Positions 17,207 to 26,626 are shown, counted from the stretch's first letter. The stretch is 62,601 nt of DNA from Sutcliffiella rhizosphaerae (GCF_917563925.1 NZ_CAKJTJ010000024.1:1-62601), one strand, 5' to 3'. Notes: a model not told the origin generated them from the letters alone. Numbers and translations: made by a program.

Positions 17207-17241
17207 ATTTTCTCACCTCTAGCAATACATACTACCATATT

Positions 17242-17499
17242 TTACAATGCGGGGTAAGCATTAGCACGAAAATCAACCGCTTTTGCGGAACTAATTTTAA
17301 TCATCTGTTGTTCATTCATTACTTTCTCTACTTCATCCAACGTCACATGTAGCCTATTAATTTGATCTTTCATTACCCCTTCCATTTCTTCACGCTCTAT
17401 TTTAAGTGAATTAGACATGGTTTCTTCCAACATATCCATTTGATGCATCATTTCATTAAACAGGTCCGCAATTTCATTCTTTGAAACAACATTGGCCAT
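17242..17499 (-). CDS. Small coiled-coil protein upstream of yppE
   Basis: An 85-residue, almost entirely helical protein with heptad-like spacing of Met, Leu and Val and many Glu/Asp residues (MANVVSKNEIADLFNEMM at the start, a LHVTLDEVEKVMNEQQ segment at about 50-65). It has no membrane segment or catalytic motif. The GGAGGGG ribosome binding site fits the ATG at 17499. Its position is that of yppD in B. subtilis, but I cannot confirm orthology by sequence and leave the symbol blank. Confidence 0.7.
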   Translation of the reverse strand: MANVVSKNEIADLFNEMMHQMDMLEETMSNSLKIEREEMEGVMKDQINRLHVTLDEVEKVMNEQQMIKISSAKAVDFRANAYPAL

Positions 17500-17695
17500 A
17501 TGTTATCCCCTCCATACTTTTGTTGAATAAATAAATTCGCCGTCCACATACATCCCCCTTCCATGGCGACAAAACTAGAAGTGATTCGGCAAAGAAAGTG
17601 GTTATTTGCAATTACTTAGTCTTAAAACGAATGAAGAGAGTTAAAAATACTAAAAATACTTTTGTAGTACAATATTTGGACTAGGAGGCAAACAA

Positions 17696-17803
17696 ATGTC
17701 TAAACAAGAGAAAAAAACAAAACAAAAAAGTAAAAACCAAGTTGAAAGTACACCTGGACAAGAAGATAAAAAGCTAAAAGGGCCAAACCGTCCTTCCACT
17801 TAA
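17696..17803 (+). CDS. sspM: Small acid-soluble spore protein M
   Basis: A 35-residue protein read directly from the sequence: it begins MSKQEKKTKQKSKNQVE and ends KKLKGPNRPST. The GPNRPST terminus and Lys/Gln-rich composition identify SspM, a minor small acid-soluble protein made in the forespore. The AGGAGG ribosome binding site lies seven bases before the ATG. The gene stands alone, convergent with yppC, and shares a strong two-way terminator with it. Confidence 0.88.
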   Translation: MSKQEKKTKQKSKNQVESTPGQEDKKLKGPNRPST

Positions 17804-17841
17804 TCATAATCAAACTGGCTCACATTAAAATGTAGAAATGA

Positions 17842-17889
17842 AAAACGCATGAAATCAAAGCTTTTTTCAGCTTTGATTTCATGCGTTTT
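17842..17889. terminator. Bidirectional terminator between sspM and yppC
   Basis: A perfect 20-bp inverted repeat (17842-17861 and 17870-17889; arms AAAACGCATGAAATCAAAGC) with an 8-nt loop. A and T runs at the two outer ends allow termination in both directions between convergent genes. Confidence 0.85.
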
Positions 17890-17934
17890 ATTGCAGTTAG
17901 GCTTTTATTACAATGCTTAGGCTCCCAATTACTA

Positions 17935-18798
17935 TCATAACCCGTGTTTTAATGCAATTATCCCCTGCATTTGATGTTGTTTATGGATAAACCATTTAGT
18001 TATTTCGGGGTAACTATTAATACTATCTGTTCGTTTACTCCATTTTTTCAACTTCTTTTTTTTAATAAAAACCCAATCCTTTTGACTCTCATTTAATGGA
18101 TGCGCAATGACCGGATATACACTTCTAAGGATCGGGGTTTCTCTATATAGTTTACGGGATATATATTGTTCATAATCATATCTTGATCCACTATGTTCGG
18201 TCATTTCGGAAAACTGATGAAATTTTTCCGAATATATAGGGCTGAATAATAATGAAGCGAGTTTTTGTCCGAGTGATATTCTATTATCAAGTTTTTGAAA
18301 GCCATGAACAGAAAATCCATATAACTTGCCTTCAAGTGTCGGAAAAACGACACAACTATAATGTCCAAAATCTTGGATTATATATGATACTGTTCCAAAA
18401 ACTTTTTTTCTCAATAAGTGATTATGTAATACAGGTTCTTGAATAATATTCTGTTCATTTATTATTAAAGAATTTATCAGTCTTTTTTCATCTTTATTTT
18501 CCCAAAACCATTGCCATTCTGCTTCCATAAAGCAAGATACGTTAAATGCTTTTAATAGATGAAATAATGGTTTGTTATAATAAAGTGATAACCTGTAAAG
18601 CAATAGCTGAGGAAATGCGTCGCGAAATATCGTCCAGTTTGCTAATTCATAGGTAAGGAAGAATGAGAGTCGCTGCCTGGCATCTAGAGCTAGCTTAAAC
18701 CATTTACCTTCTAAATCGGTCATATTCCACCCAGCATTACGGGATACCATACTGGCTAAAAATGACCATTTAACTTCTGGAAAGCTTTTATAAAACAT
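17935..18798 (-). CDS. yppC: YppC family protein (DUF2515)
   Basis: A 287-residue protein of the DUF2515/YppC family, of unknown function. Conserved-looking parts are SMVSRNAGWNMTDLEGKWF (about 17-35), LSFFLTYELANWTIFRDAFP (about 44-64) and the Trp-rich FMEAEWQWFWENKDEKR (about 90-106). No signal peptide or confident membrane helix. It is somewhat shorter than I expect for the family (about 320), with a weak AAGGA ribosome binding site, so the start is uncertain. It is convergent with sspM and divergent from recU, as in B. subtilis. Confidence 0.75.
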   Translation of the reverse strand: MFYKSFPEVKWSFLASMVSRNAGWNMTDLEGKWFKLALDARQRLSFFLTYELANWTIFRDAFPQLLLYRLSLYYNKPLFHLLKAFNVSCFMEAEWQWFWENKDEKRLINSLIINEQNIIQEPVLHNHLLRKKVFGTVSYIIQDFGHYSCVVFPTLEGKLYGFSVHGFQKLDNRISLGQKLASLLFSPIYSEKFHQFSEMTEHSGSRYDYEQYISRKLYRETPILRSVYPVIAHPLNESQKDWVFIKKKKLKKWSKRTDSINSYPEITKWFIHKQHQMQGIIALKHGL

Positions 18799-18985
18799 CG
18801 CATATGCTTTCGTCCTTGAAATGTTGTCAACATTGTATTTTACTGTATTTTTTTTGATGGTAGTGATAAACTTATTTTCTTGAAAGGAGAAATTTATTCT
18901 CTTCCTTCTTTTTTGTATATCTATATAAATGTCATTTATAATGGGAAGACCTCCTTACTTGTTTAAAGCAAATTATATTAAACAA

Positions 18986-19013
18986 TTGACATTAGAAGTA
19001 TTTCTTTTATTTT
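18986..19013 (+). promoter_or_regulatory. Candidate sigma-A promoter for recU-ponA
   Basis: TTGACA at 18986-18991 and TATTTT at 19008-19013 with a 16-bp spacer, 33 bp before recU. The -10 is weak, so this is tentative. Confidence 0.35.
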
Positions 19014-19045
19014 AAGGATTAGTTTTTGTTAAGAGGGGGAAATTT

Positions 19046-19645
19046 ATGACTATCAGATATCCAAATGGTAAAGTATTTCAAGGGAAAGACCTTATTTCTT
19101 CTGGAAGATCAACTTCTCCAACATTATATGGAAACAGAGGAATGAGCCTTGAGGAGGATTTGCAGGAATCTAATCAATACTATCTTATTCAAAATATTGC
19201 CGTTGTTCATAAAAAGCCAACCCCTATTCAAATTGTAGATGTTCACTATCCGAAGCGAAGTGCAGCTGTCATCAAGGAAGCATATTTCAAACAAGCATCT
19301 ACAACTGACTTTAATGGTGTTTATAAAGGAAGATATATCGATTTTGAAGCGAAGGAAACTAAAAACAAAACCTCCTTCCCACTTCAGAACTTCCATGCTC
19401 ATCAAATTCAACATATGCAATATGTAGTGAAACAAAATGGGATTTGTTTCGTCATATTAATGTTCAGCTCTTTAAATGAAATTTATTTGTTACCTGCTGA
19501 AAAATTGTTTTATTTTTGGGAAAGAAAGGAATCAGGGCAAAGAAAATCAATTACTAAAACAGAAGTGGAAGAAAACGGTTATCTTATTCCTATTGGTTAT
19601 CAACCTAGAATTGATTATATCAAAGTAATAAATGAATTCTTCTAG
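19046..19645 (+). CDS. recU: Holliday junction resolvase RecU
   Basis: A 199-residue Holliday-junction endonuclease required for homologous recombination, repair and chromosome segregation. The catalytic core is visible: [20 protein letters not shown] (about 92-111) supplies the acidic residues and Lys, followed by [16 protein letters not shown] (about 113-128). The N-terminal [11 protein letters not shown] and the [14 protein letters not shown] segment are typical. Gene length is normal (about 200). GAGGGGG precedes the ATG. It is followed 42 nt later by ponA, the conserved recU-ponA pair of Bacillus and Staphylococcus. Confidence 0.95.
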   Translation: MTIRYPNGKVFQGKDLISSGRSTSPTLYGNRGMSLEEDLQESNQYYLIQNIAVVHKKPTPIQIVDVHYPKRSAAVIKEAYFKQASTTDFNGVYKGRYIDFEAKETKNKTSFPLQNFHAHQIQHMQYVVKQNGICFVILMFSSLNEIYLLPAEKLFYFWERKESGQRKSITKTEVEENGYLIPIGYQPRIDYIKVINEFF

Positions 19646-19687
19646 CTTTTGGAGACAGGTATGTGAAAAGAAAGGCAGGTCTGAAAC

Positions 19688-22336
19688 ATGACTGAAAAGT
19701 ATCAATCAAGGGAACAGAGAAGGAAAGCGATGCAGGAGGAGAAAAACCTTCAAAGTGGAGCGAAAAAGAAGAATTCCAAAAAAGGAATCTTTAAAAAAAT
19801 ATTCTTATCGGCACTTATTATCGGAATTGTTGGATTATTAACAGGTATAGGAACATTTGCTTACTATGTAAGTAGCACTCCCCCATTAGATGAAACATTG
19901 CTAAAAGTTCCAGTACCCTCTAAAGTGTATGACATGAACGGAGAATTGGCTGCAGAAATAGGCGGTCATGAAGCCAGGGAATATGTAGATGCAGATGATA
20001 TCCCCCCTCTCGTAAAGGATGCTTTTTTAGCAACGGAAGATGTTCGTTTTTATGAACATAGTGGGGTCGACTATAGACGCCTTGCTGGTGCCGTATTTGC
20101 CAATGTTACAAGAGGTTTTGGTGCTGAAGGTGGTAGTACCATAACTCAGCAGCTCGTAAAGCTATCTTTTTTATCAACCGATAAAACATTAAAACGAAAA
20201 GCTCAGGAATTTTACCTAGCATACCAGTTGGAATCACGATTTACTAAAGATGAAATTTTAGAAATGTATTTAAATAGAATTTACTTTTCGAATTATGCTT
20301 ACGGAATTTCTAATGCAGCTAAAAACTATTACGGTAAATCTTTGGATGAATTAGAGTTGCATGAAGCGGCAATGCTTGCTGGTCTTCCGCAAAGTCCAAA
20401 CCGATATAATCCAATTACCAATCCAGATCAAGCGGAGGCTAGACGGAACATTGTTCTAACCTTAATGGTTAAACATGGAAAAGTAACACAGGAAGAGGCA
20501 GACGAAGCACGTTCTGTACCGGTAGATTCCACTCTTTCCGACGATGTAGAAAAAACTAATTACTCAAATAGATACAATGCTTTTGTAGACCGTGTAATCG
20601 AAGAAATCACTGAGCAATTAGGTGATGTCGATCCACAAGCAGATGGCTTAGAAATTTATACTACCCTGGATATAAATGCCCAAGAACAAGTTGAACATCT
20701 TTTATCAGATGAAAGTGGAATTGCACATTTAGAAAATGAAGACTATCAAGCAGGTATCGCACTTCTTGATACTCAGTCTGGAGAAATTCGAGCAATTGGT
20801 GGCGGACGAAATCATATGAAGACTGGCACAAATTATGCGACAGAAATTCGTGTTCAGCCTGCATCTGCCATTAAGCCAATACTTGACTATGCACCAGCGA
20901 TCGAATATTTAGACTGGTCCACCTATCATCAGATTAATGATGAACCGTACAGTTATTCTTCTGGAACGGAACTAAATAACTGGGATAACCTCCACAAAGG
21001 GTATATGAGTATGAGAGACCATTTAGCAAACTCACGAAATATTCCGGCTCTAAAAGCATTACAAGAAGTAGGATTGGATAGAGCCCGTGATTTTGCAGTG
21101 AAGTTAGGTATTCCTTTGGAAGAACATATCAATGAAGCATATGCAATCGGTGGATTTACAAACGGTATTTCCCCTCTTCAAATGGCTGGAGCATATAGTT
21201 CATTTGGTAGCGGTGGCGTATATACAGAGCCATATGCTGTAACTAAAGTCGTTTTCCAAGACGGATCTACTGTTAACTTAAGTAAGGATTCAGAAGTCGC
21301 TATGAAGGATTCTACCGCTTTCATGATTACAGATATGTTAAAAACATCTGTACGTAGTGGACTCGCAAATCGTGCCCATGTTCCTGGACTTAATATTGCC
21401 GGAAAATCAGGGACCACTAACTTTGCTAGTGACACAATTTCTCAATTCAATATCCCGGAAGGCGGAGTCCCAAGCACATGGTTTGCGGGTTATACTCCGA
21501 CCTATACAGCAGCCGTCTGGACAGGATTTAGAAGGACTGGTGAAAATAACTATTTACGCCCGATAAATGGCTCAAACCAAGACCAGTACCTTTCAAGAGA
21601 AATTTTTAAACAATTAATGGAGAATATCTCTACAACTGAAGCCGACAAAGCGGACTTCCCTGTTCCTAACAGTGTTGTACGGGTGCCAATTGAAAAAGGA
21701 ACAAACCCACCATTAAAAGCGAGTGAATTTACTCCTTCTGACAGAGTAACAAATGAATACTTTGTAAAAGGAACTGAACCAAAAGAAGTTTCTAAGGAAT
21801 ATGATAAAATCCCTTCCCCTTCTAACTTAAAAGCTGAGTTTGATGAGGAAGCAAATGTTATCAACTTAAATTGGGAGTATCCTGAAGATCGTCTAGCTGA
21901 TGTAAAATTTGTTATCAGCGCAGCTGTAAATGGCGGATCTGCTTCAAACCTAACAGAGACAAAAGATTTAGGATTAGTAGTTGAAAATCCAGAACCAGGT
22001 GCAACTTATCGATTTGAAGTCACCGCTGTATTGGAAGAGAATAACGACAATAAGAGTGACTCAGCAACTCAAACTCTCACCATCCCAGAAGCTGTCGAGG
22101 AAGAGGAGGAGGATGATAGTATTATTCCAGAAATCCCATCCCCACCAAACGATGATGAAGAACCTCCTGCAGACGGAGAAGAACCTCCAGGAGATGGAGA
22201 AGAACCTCCGGGAGATGGTGATGAGGAGCCACCGGGAGATGGGGATGATGATGATGATGATGAAGTACCTCCAGTGAATGGGCAAACACCACCTGGTAGG
22301 ACTCCACCAGGTGACGGGGATGATGATGAAGATTAA
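19688..22336 (+). CDS. ponA: Class A penicillin-binding protein 1A/1B
   Basis: An 882-residue bifunctional peptidoglycan synthase. The N-terminal cytoplasmic tail is basic (KKKNSKKGIFKK), followed by one membrane anchor (about 36-60). The glycosyltransferase domain (about 80-250) carries the catalytic EDVRFYEHSGVD and GGSTITQQLVK motifs. The transpeptidase domain has SAIKP (active-site serine, about 396), SRN and KSGTT (about 575-579). A fibronectin type III domain (about 710-800) and an ~80-residue acidic Pro/Gly/Asp/Glu tail with EEPPGDG repeats follow. Upstream recU and the ponA-gpsB functional link match known biology. AGG-TCTGAAAC precedes the ATG. Confidence 0.95.
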   Translation: MTEKYQSREQRRKAMQEEKNLQSGAKKKNSKKGIFKKIFLSALIIGIVGLLTGIGTFAYYVSSTPPLDETLLKVPVPSKVYDMNGELAAEIGGHEAREYVDADDIPPLVKDAFLATEDVRFYEHSGVDYRRLAGAVFANVTRGFGAEGGSTITQQLVKLSFLSTDKTLKRKAQEFYLAYQLESRFTKDEILEMYLNRIYFSNYAYGISNAAKNYYGKSLDELELHEAAMLAGLPQSPNRYNPITNPDQAEARRNIVLTLMVKHGKVTQEEADEARSVPVDSTLSDDVEKTNYSNRYNAFVDRVIEEITEQLGDVDPQADGLEIYTTLDINAQEQVEHLLSDESGIAHLENEDYQAGIALLDTQSGEIRAIGGGRNHMKTGTNYATEIRVQPASAIKPILDYAPAIEYLDWSTYHQINDEPYSYSSGTELNNWDNLHKGYMSMRDHLANSRNIPALKALQEVGLDRARDFAVKLGIPLEEHINEAYAIGGFTNGISPLQMAGAYSSFGSGGVYTEPYAVTKVVFQDGSTVNLSKDSEVAMKDSTAFMITDMLKTSVRSGLANRAHVPGLNIAGKSGTTNFASDTISQFNIPEGGVPSTWFAGYTPTYTAAVWTGFRRTGENNYLRPINGSNQDQYLSREIFKQLMENISTTEADKADFPVPNSVVRVPIEKGTNPPLKASEFTPSDRVTNEYFVKGTEPKEVSKEYDKIPSPSNLKAEFDEEANVINLNWEYPEDRLADVKFVISAAVNGGSASNLTETKDLGLVVENPEPGATYRFEVTAVLEENNDNKSDSATQTLTIPEAVEEEEEDDSIIPEIPSPPNDDEEPPADGEEPPGDGEEPPGDGDEEPPGDGDDDDDDEVPPVNGQTPPGRTPPGDGDDDED

Positions 22337-22358
22337 ATATTGAAATAGTCTATAAAAG

Positions 22359-22406
22359 AAAAGCAGGAAGGAAAATCGTGAGATTTTACCTTCCTGCTTT
22401 TTTGTT
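22359..22406 (+). terminator. Intrinsic terminator of recU-ponA
   Basis: Stem AGCAGGAAGG-AAAATC / GATTTT-A-CCTTCCTGCT with a GTGA loop, followed by TTTTTT on the plus strand. Confidence 0.85.
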
Positions 22407-22496
22407 ATCAATTTTTGTAGAAGCAGCAATGCTGATTAGCAATCTTATTTAAGGACTGAGCTTGCTGTCATTGTAAAATTGAAAGTATTGTACATT

Positions 22497-22852
22497 CTTT
22501 TTGTGTGCCCGAATTTTTCATTTCGCGATTCTTTGGGCACTGCTTTTCCTTTTGTGTGCCCGTTTTTTTCATTTTGCGATTTTTCGGGCACTGCTTCTCT
22601 TTTTGTGTGCCCGAATTTTTCATTTCGCGATTTTCCGGACACTGCTTCTCTTTTTGTGTGCCCGAATTTTTCATTTCGCGATTTTTCGGGCACTGCTTCT
22701 CTTTTTGTGTGCCCGAATTTTTCATTTCGCGATTTTTCGGGCACTGCTTCTCTTTTTGTGTGCCCGAATTTTTCATTTCGTGATTTTTCGGGCACGGCTT
22801 CACTTTTTGTGTGCCCGAATTTTTCAATTTGTCATTTTCCGGGCACTGCATA
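22497..22852. repeat. Seven tandem 51-bp palindromic repeats
   Basis: Units begin with GTGTGCCCG at 22503, 22554, 22605, 22656, 22707, 22758 and 22809, a constant 51-bp period. Each holds an inverted repeat TGCCCGAA ... TTCGGGCA around a CATTTCGCGA core, followed by a CTGCTTCTCTTTTT linker. Units differ by a few substitutions, the outer ones most. Because 51 is divisible by three, several frames on both strands stay open, producing apparent repeat proteins that have no convincing ribosome binding site. The array fills the gap between the convergent ponA and ypoC genes; the rest of 22337-22963 holds the ponA terminator and plain AT-rich sequence. Confidence 0.9.
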
Positions 22853-22963
22853 TTCATCCAGCCATTCCATGCTGTCCTACCTATACATTTCGCCGCTAAT
22901 TATTTCCAGGTCTACAAACATATACTTGCTCCACATAATATTCATCCATATTATTCAAAAAAC

Positions 22964-23482
22964 CTATTTACTAGAGTTTATTTTCATATCTAATGCTTTC
23001 TTTTTATAGAATAGCTTTGTTGATTCGCTATATAGTTGCTGCAATTGAATAAAGGAATGATAAAGTTCAGGTCTTTTTATGACAAAATCTAATCTTTCTT
23101 CAATATTTACGGGCTTCCACTTAAATAAGTTAGAATCTCTTGTCCAATCATTGATACTTCTCACTGGTTGCTCGTTCATCCAAAAAAGAAGTTGCAAATA
23201 AATAGCAATAGAAGAAATCATCGTTGCTTTTGTCTTTGTTCTATCACGCTTTTCATGTAAAAAATTCAATGTATTTTCATTTGTTTTCCAAATTAACAGC
23301 AAAAATGGAATACTTTCATTATTATTTTCCCAAGGTAGCCTATCTGGAGCAGCTCCAAGGTAATACGCAATATCATATTTAAAAGGAAACTCCAAAAGAT
23401 CTTGTAGCGAGAAAGCGTGACTTTCCAAAAGATCACCTTTAGAATAAAAATAAGGATGCAGGAATCCGTCAGGTACTTTCAT
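22964..23482 (-). CDS. ypoC: YpoC family protein
   Basis: A 172-residue protein matching YpoC in position and general character (cytosolic, aromatic-rich, no membrane segment). Segments such as PFKYDIAYYLGAAPDRLPWE (about 33-52) and LQLLFWMNEQPVRSINDW look conserved-family-like, but no function is known. Its ATG overlaps the nth stop codon by one base (TAATG), indicating translational coupling within the dnaD-nth-ypoC operon, of which it is the last gene. Confidence 0.75.
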   Translation of the reverse strand: MKVPDGFLHPYFYSKGDLLESHAFSLQDLLEFPFKYDIAYYLGAAPDRLPWENNNESIPFLLLIWKTNENTLNFLHEKRDRTKTKATMISSIAIYLQLLFWMNEQPVRSINDWTRDSNLFKWKPVNIEERLDFVIKRPELYHSFIQLQQLYSESTKLFYKKKALDMKINSSK

Positions 23483-24135
23483 TAGCCCACCTTCTTCTTC
23501 ATTCTCTTTTTCCCTTCCCTACACATTTCTAGTAATGGACAGCTATCACATTGAGGATTTTGCGCCTTACAATGGTATCTTCCGAAAAATATTAATCTGT
23601 GATGTGTTACAGACCACTCTTCTTCGGGTAATTTTCGCATTAATGTTTTTTCTACTTCTAGAACACTGTCTTTCCATTTACAAATTCCTAATCTCTTACT
23701 AACTCTCTCCACATGTGTATCTACTGCAATCGCTGGAACACCAAACGCAACGGAAACGACAACATTTGCAGTCTTGCGCCCTACACCTGGAAGTTTGACG
23801 AGTTCATCCCTTTCATTAGGAACTTCTCCACCATAGTTTTCTAGTAAAAGTTGACTTAAACTACGGATATTTTTTGCCTTGTTTCGAAATAGCCCTATAG
23901 AACGGATATCCTGCTGGAGTTCTTCAAGTGATACCGCAAGATAATCCTCTGGAGTCTTATATTTTTCAAATAAATTTTTCGTTACTTTATTTACAAGCGC
24001 ATCTGTACACTGCGCAGATAATGCAACTGCAATAACCAATTCAAATGGATTTTTATGATTAAGCTCACAATGTGCATCTGGAAACATTTCTCCCATTACA
24101 TCAATGACCTCTCTAATCTGTGTCTTATTTAACAT
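23482..24135 (-). CDS. nth: Endonuclease III, base-excision repair
   Basis: A 217-residue DNA glycosylase and AP lyase that removes oxidised pyrimidines. The helix-hairpin-helix motif LPGVGRKTANVV (about 112-123) contains the catalytic Lys, and the catalytic Asp lies in AVDTHVERVS (about 133-142). A C-x6-C-x2-C-x5-C 4Fe-4S loop (CKAQNPQCDSCPLLEMC) is near the C-terminus. The open frame extends 18 codons upstream, but GGAGGAG serves the ATG at 24135, giving the usual length. It lies between dnaD and ypoC, as in Bacillus. Confidence 0.95.
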   Translation of the reverse strand: MLNKTQIREVIDVMGEMFPDAHCELNHKNPFELVIAVALSAQCTDALVNKVTKNLFEKYKTPEDYLAVSLEELQQDIRSIGLFRNKAKNIRSLSQLLLENYGGEVPNERDELVKLPGVGRKTANVVVSVAFGVPAIAVDTHVERVSKRLGICKWKDSVLEVEKTLMRKLPEEEWSVTHHRLIFFGRYHCKAQNPQCDSCPLLEMCREGKKRMKKKVG

Positions 24136-24204
24136 AGATTGCTCCTCCAATATTTTATAAAGATAAAAAAGGAAAACGTATTTTACCATACGCCTTCCTT
24201 ACGT

Positions 24205-24906
24205 CTACTCTAGCCAATTATAGAAAGGTATAGTGTTGTTACCTGTTTTCTTAGGCTGAGTGGTGTGAGTTTTTTGTTGATTTTTTCGAAACTTTTTTCC
24301 ATATTCATTTGCCTGGCTAATGGTTTTAATGCCATTCTTTTTCCACTCAAAAAGGATTCTGTCAATATATCTGAAGTTTAATTTCCCTGATATTACTGCT
24401 TCCCTTAATGCTGCTTTTATTATTAATGGATCATGATGATCTTGATCTATCCACATACTTAGCGATTCACATTCAAAGGGTGATAATGGTCTGCCAAACT
24501 CTTGTTCAAATATCGTATATAGATTGATTTCCTGTTCATGTTGGGTTTGTTGGTAAGATTCGTTGCTTTGATTCATCATAAATTGAATCATTTTTTCCCA
24601 GAGGGGCTGAAGGGAGTAGCGTTCATATTTTATGGAGTACTCATCCATTTCATCATTGATGCCTACGTAACCTTTTTGTAGTAAATGTCGTAATATCTCC
24701 ATGCACTCTGATGGCTCAATCGTCATTTTTTCTGCTATCTCCATAGGAGTAGGAAAAATAATCCCAGTCTCTACAAATGAATGAATATGTAAGAGTAGTA
24801 AGAATTCTTTCTCGTTTAAGCCAAGGTTTACATAATTGTTTAACAAGTATTTCGGAACCGTAAGATTCCCTTCTTCCATAAACTGCATAAATTGTTCTTT
24901 TTTCAT
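24205..24906 (-). CDS. dnaD: Replication initiation protein DnaD
   Basis: A 233-residue primosomal protein that acts with DnaA, DnaB and DnaI in loading the replicative helicase and in replication restart. The N-terminal winged-helix domain (about 1-115) includes LNEKEFLLLLHIHSFV. The C-terminal DnaD domain (about 125-195) has the typical FEQEFGRPLSPFECESLSMW. Its YxxxI-type motif is seen in FRYIDRILFEWKKNGI. The ATG at 24906 follows AGAGGTG; a GTG three codons earlier lies inside this site. It heads the dnaD-nth-ypoC operon. Confidence 0.94.
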   Translation of the reverse strand: MKKEQFMQFMEEGNLTVPKYLLNNYVNLGLNEKEFLLLLHIHSFVETGIIFPTPMEIAEKMTIEPSECMEILRHLLQKGYVGINDEMDEYSIKYERYSLQPLWEKMIQFMMNQSNESYQQTQHEQEINLYTIFEQEFGRPLSPFECESLSMWIDQDHHDPLIIKAALREAVISGKLNFRYIDRILFEWKKNGIKTISQANEYGKKFRKNQQKTHTTQPKKTGNNTIPFYNWLE

Positions 24907-25009
24907 TTGAGACACCTCTTAGACAAGTATAACAAAAATATTCTCTTACTACATAGGTAATATATTTCCTTTACGGAAAGTACAAGAGACTTGGAGGACG
25001 ACCACCTGT

Positions 25010-25080
25010 CCAAGTAATGATTCTACCTCCAAGACGAATCGGTTGATGACTCGATTAGACTTGAAGCAGAATCTAGACAC
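25010..25080. repeat. Diverged long-hairpin intergenic repeat
   Basis: Left arm GATTCTACCTCCAAGACGAA and right arm AGACTTGAAGCAGAATC, followed by TAGACACCGACTTC, form an imperfect palindrome. The layout, including a TAGACAC-type tail, resembles units in the ypsA-cotD gap, so it may be a decayed relative. It lies between dnaD and the asnS terminator. Confidence 0.45.
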
Positions 25081-25111
25081 CGACTTCAAAACCATGTTTC
25101 TCCTTCAAAAA

Positions 25112-25146
25112 TAAAAACAGTCATCAGCCCCGTAAGAGCTAATGAC
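25112..25146 (-). terminator. Intrinsic terminator of asnS
   Basis: Stem GTCATTAGCTC / GGGGCTGATGAC at 25120-25146 with TTTTT on the minus strand, 17 nt after the asnS stop. Confidence 0.75.
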
Positions 25147-25162
25147 CCTTTGTTTATATCAA

Positions 25163-26455
25163 TTATGGGTATAAACGGTTTAATAATCTTGGGAATGGAA
25201 TGGCTTCACGAACATGCTCTGTTCCGCTGATCCAGGCAACTGTACGTTCAAGACCTAGACCAAAGCCAGAGTGTGGTACAGACCCGTAGCGGCTAAGCTC
25301 TAAGTACCATCCATACGCATCTAAATCAAGATTATGTTCTTCGATACGTTGTTTTAGTAAGTCATAATCATGTATCCGTTCAGAGCCACCAATGATTTCT
25401 CCATATCCTTCAGGTGCGATTAGATCTGCACACAAGACAACATCATCACGTTCAGGATGAGGTTGCATATAAAATGGTTTAATTCCAACAGGGTAATTAA
25501 TGATAAAAACAGGCATATCATAACTTTCAGCAATGGCTGTCTCATGAGGTGCACCAAAGTCATCACCCCATTGAATATCATCAAATCCTTTTTCATTTAG
25601 GAATTTAATTGCATCATCATAGCTAATTCTTGGGAAAGGAGCTTTAATTTTTTCTAATTTAGACGTATCTCTATCAAGGACTCCTAGTTCAAGTTTACAG
25701 TTTTTAAGAACTGATTGAACAATATAAGATACATACTCTTCTTGGACAACTAAGCTGTCTTCATGATTGTAGAAAGCCATCTCTGGTTCAATCATCCAAA
25801 ACTCAATTAAATGACGACGTGTTTTCGATTTTTCTGCACGGAATGTTGGTCCAAATGAGAAAACCTTTCCTAAGGCCATTGCTGCTGCTTCCATGTACAA
25901 TTGTCCGCTCTGGGAAAGGTATGCATCTTCATCAAAGTATTTAGTCGCAAAAAGCTCTGACGTACCTTCTGGTGCACTACCGGTTAAGATAGGAGGATCA
26001 ACCTTAGAAAATCCGTTATCATTAAAATATTCGTATGTTGCACGAATTACTTCGTTTCTGATTTTCATGATGGCATGCTGTTTTTTTGAGCGAAGCCATA
26101 AGTGGCGGTTATCCATCAAAAATTCAGTACCATGATTTTTTGGTGTGATTGGATAATCAACTGCTTCATGAATAACTTCAACGCCAGTTACCCCTAACTC
26201 GTATCCAAATGGAGATCGTTCATCTTCACGAACGATACCTGTTACATATACGGAAGATTCTTGGGTAACAGTTTTTGCTGTTTGGAACACCGACTCTTCC
26301 ACTTCTGCTTTCACTACGACTCCTTGGATAAATCCTGAACCGTCACGTAGTTGCAAGAAAGCAATTTTTCCGCTAGAACGCTTGTTGGCGATCCAAGCCC
26401 CGATTGTAACCTGCTCGCCAACATATTTATGTACTTCTGAAATCGTTGTTTTCAC
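25163..26455 (-). CDS. asnS: Asparaginyl-tRNA synthetase
   Basis: A 430-residue class IIb aminoacyl-tRNA synthetase charging tRNA-Asn. The N-terminal OB-fold anticodon-binding domain (about 10-105) contains [20 protein letters not shown]. Class II motif 2 is [21 protein letters not shown] (about 205-225), and motif 3 is [12 protein letters not shown] (about 399-410). The start is GTG with GGAGGG nine bases upstream. It lies downstream of aspB but is separated from it by a strong terminator, so it has its own promoter. No T-box leader was seen. Confidence 0.95.
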   Translation of the reverse strand: MKTTISEVHKYVGEQVTIGAWIANKRSSGKIAFLQLRDGSGFIQGVVVKAEVEESVFQTAKTVTQESSVYVTGIVREDERSPFGYELGVTGVEVIHEAVDYPITPKNHGTEFLMDNRHLWLRSKKQHAIMKIRNEVIRATYEYFNDNGFSKVDPPILTGSAPEGTSELFATKYFDEDAYLSQSGQLYMEAAAMALGKVFSFGPTFRAEKSKTRRHLIEFWMIEPEMAFYNHEDSLVVQEEYVSYIVQSVLKNCKLELGVLDRDTSKLEKIKAPFPRISYDDAIKFLNEKGFDDIQWGDDFGAPHETAIAESYDMPVFIINYPVGIKPFYMQPHPERDDVVLCADLIAPEGYGEIIGGSERIHDYDLLKQRIEEHNLDLDAYGWYLELSRYGSVPHSGFGLGLERTVAWISGTEHVREAIPFPRLLNRLYP

Positions 26456-26556
26456 TTCTTAATTCCCTCCACAATATTCTACATTTATTTACACAATTAT
26501 GTACATACCCTTTATTATACAAGCCCGTATAGTCGTAAGCAAACACTTTTACGGGT

Positions 26557-26603
26557 AAAAAAAAGGGAGCCTTTGAGGCATGTTAAAACATTCCACAAAG
26601 GCT
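26557..26603 (-). terminator. Intrinsic terminator of aspB
   Basis: Stem AGCCTTTG / CAAAGGCT at 26569-26603 with inner ATGTT/AACAT pairing, followed by eight T on the minus strand. Confidence 0.85.
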
Positions 26604-26626
26604 GTACATGTTTCCTGCATAGTTCT

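Noticed and set aside
22497-22852. CRISPR array
   Set aside because: The 51-bp units are contiguous with no unique spacers and there are no cas genes.
22445-23009. Several 90-176-residue frames encoding 17-residue repeats (for example CPKNREMKNSGTQKEKQ)
   Set aside because: They arise because the 51-bp tandem unit is a multiple of three and lacks stops in several frames on both strands; no frame has a good ribosome binding site.
26456-26556. T-box leader upstream of asnS
   Set aside because: The gap is too short, and no T-box core motif or specifier stem was seen.
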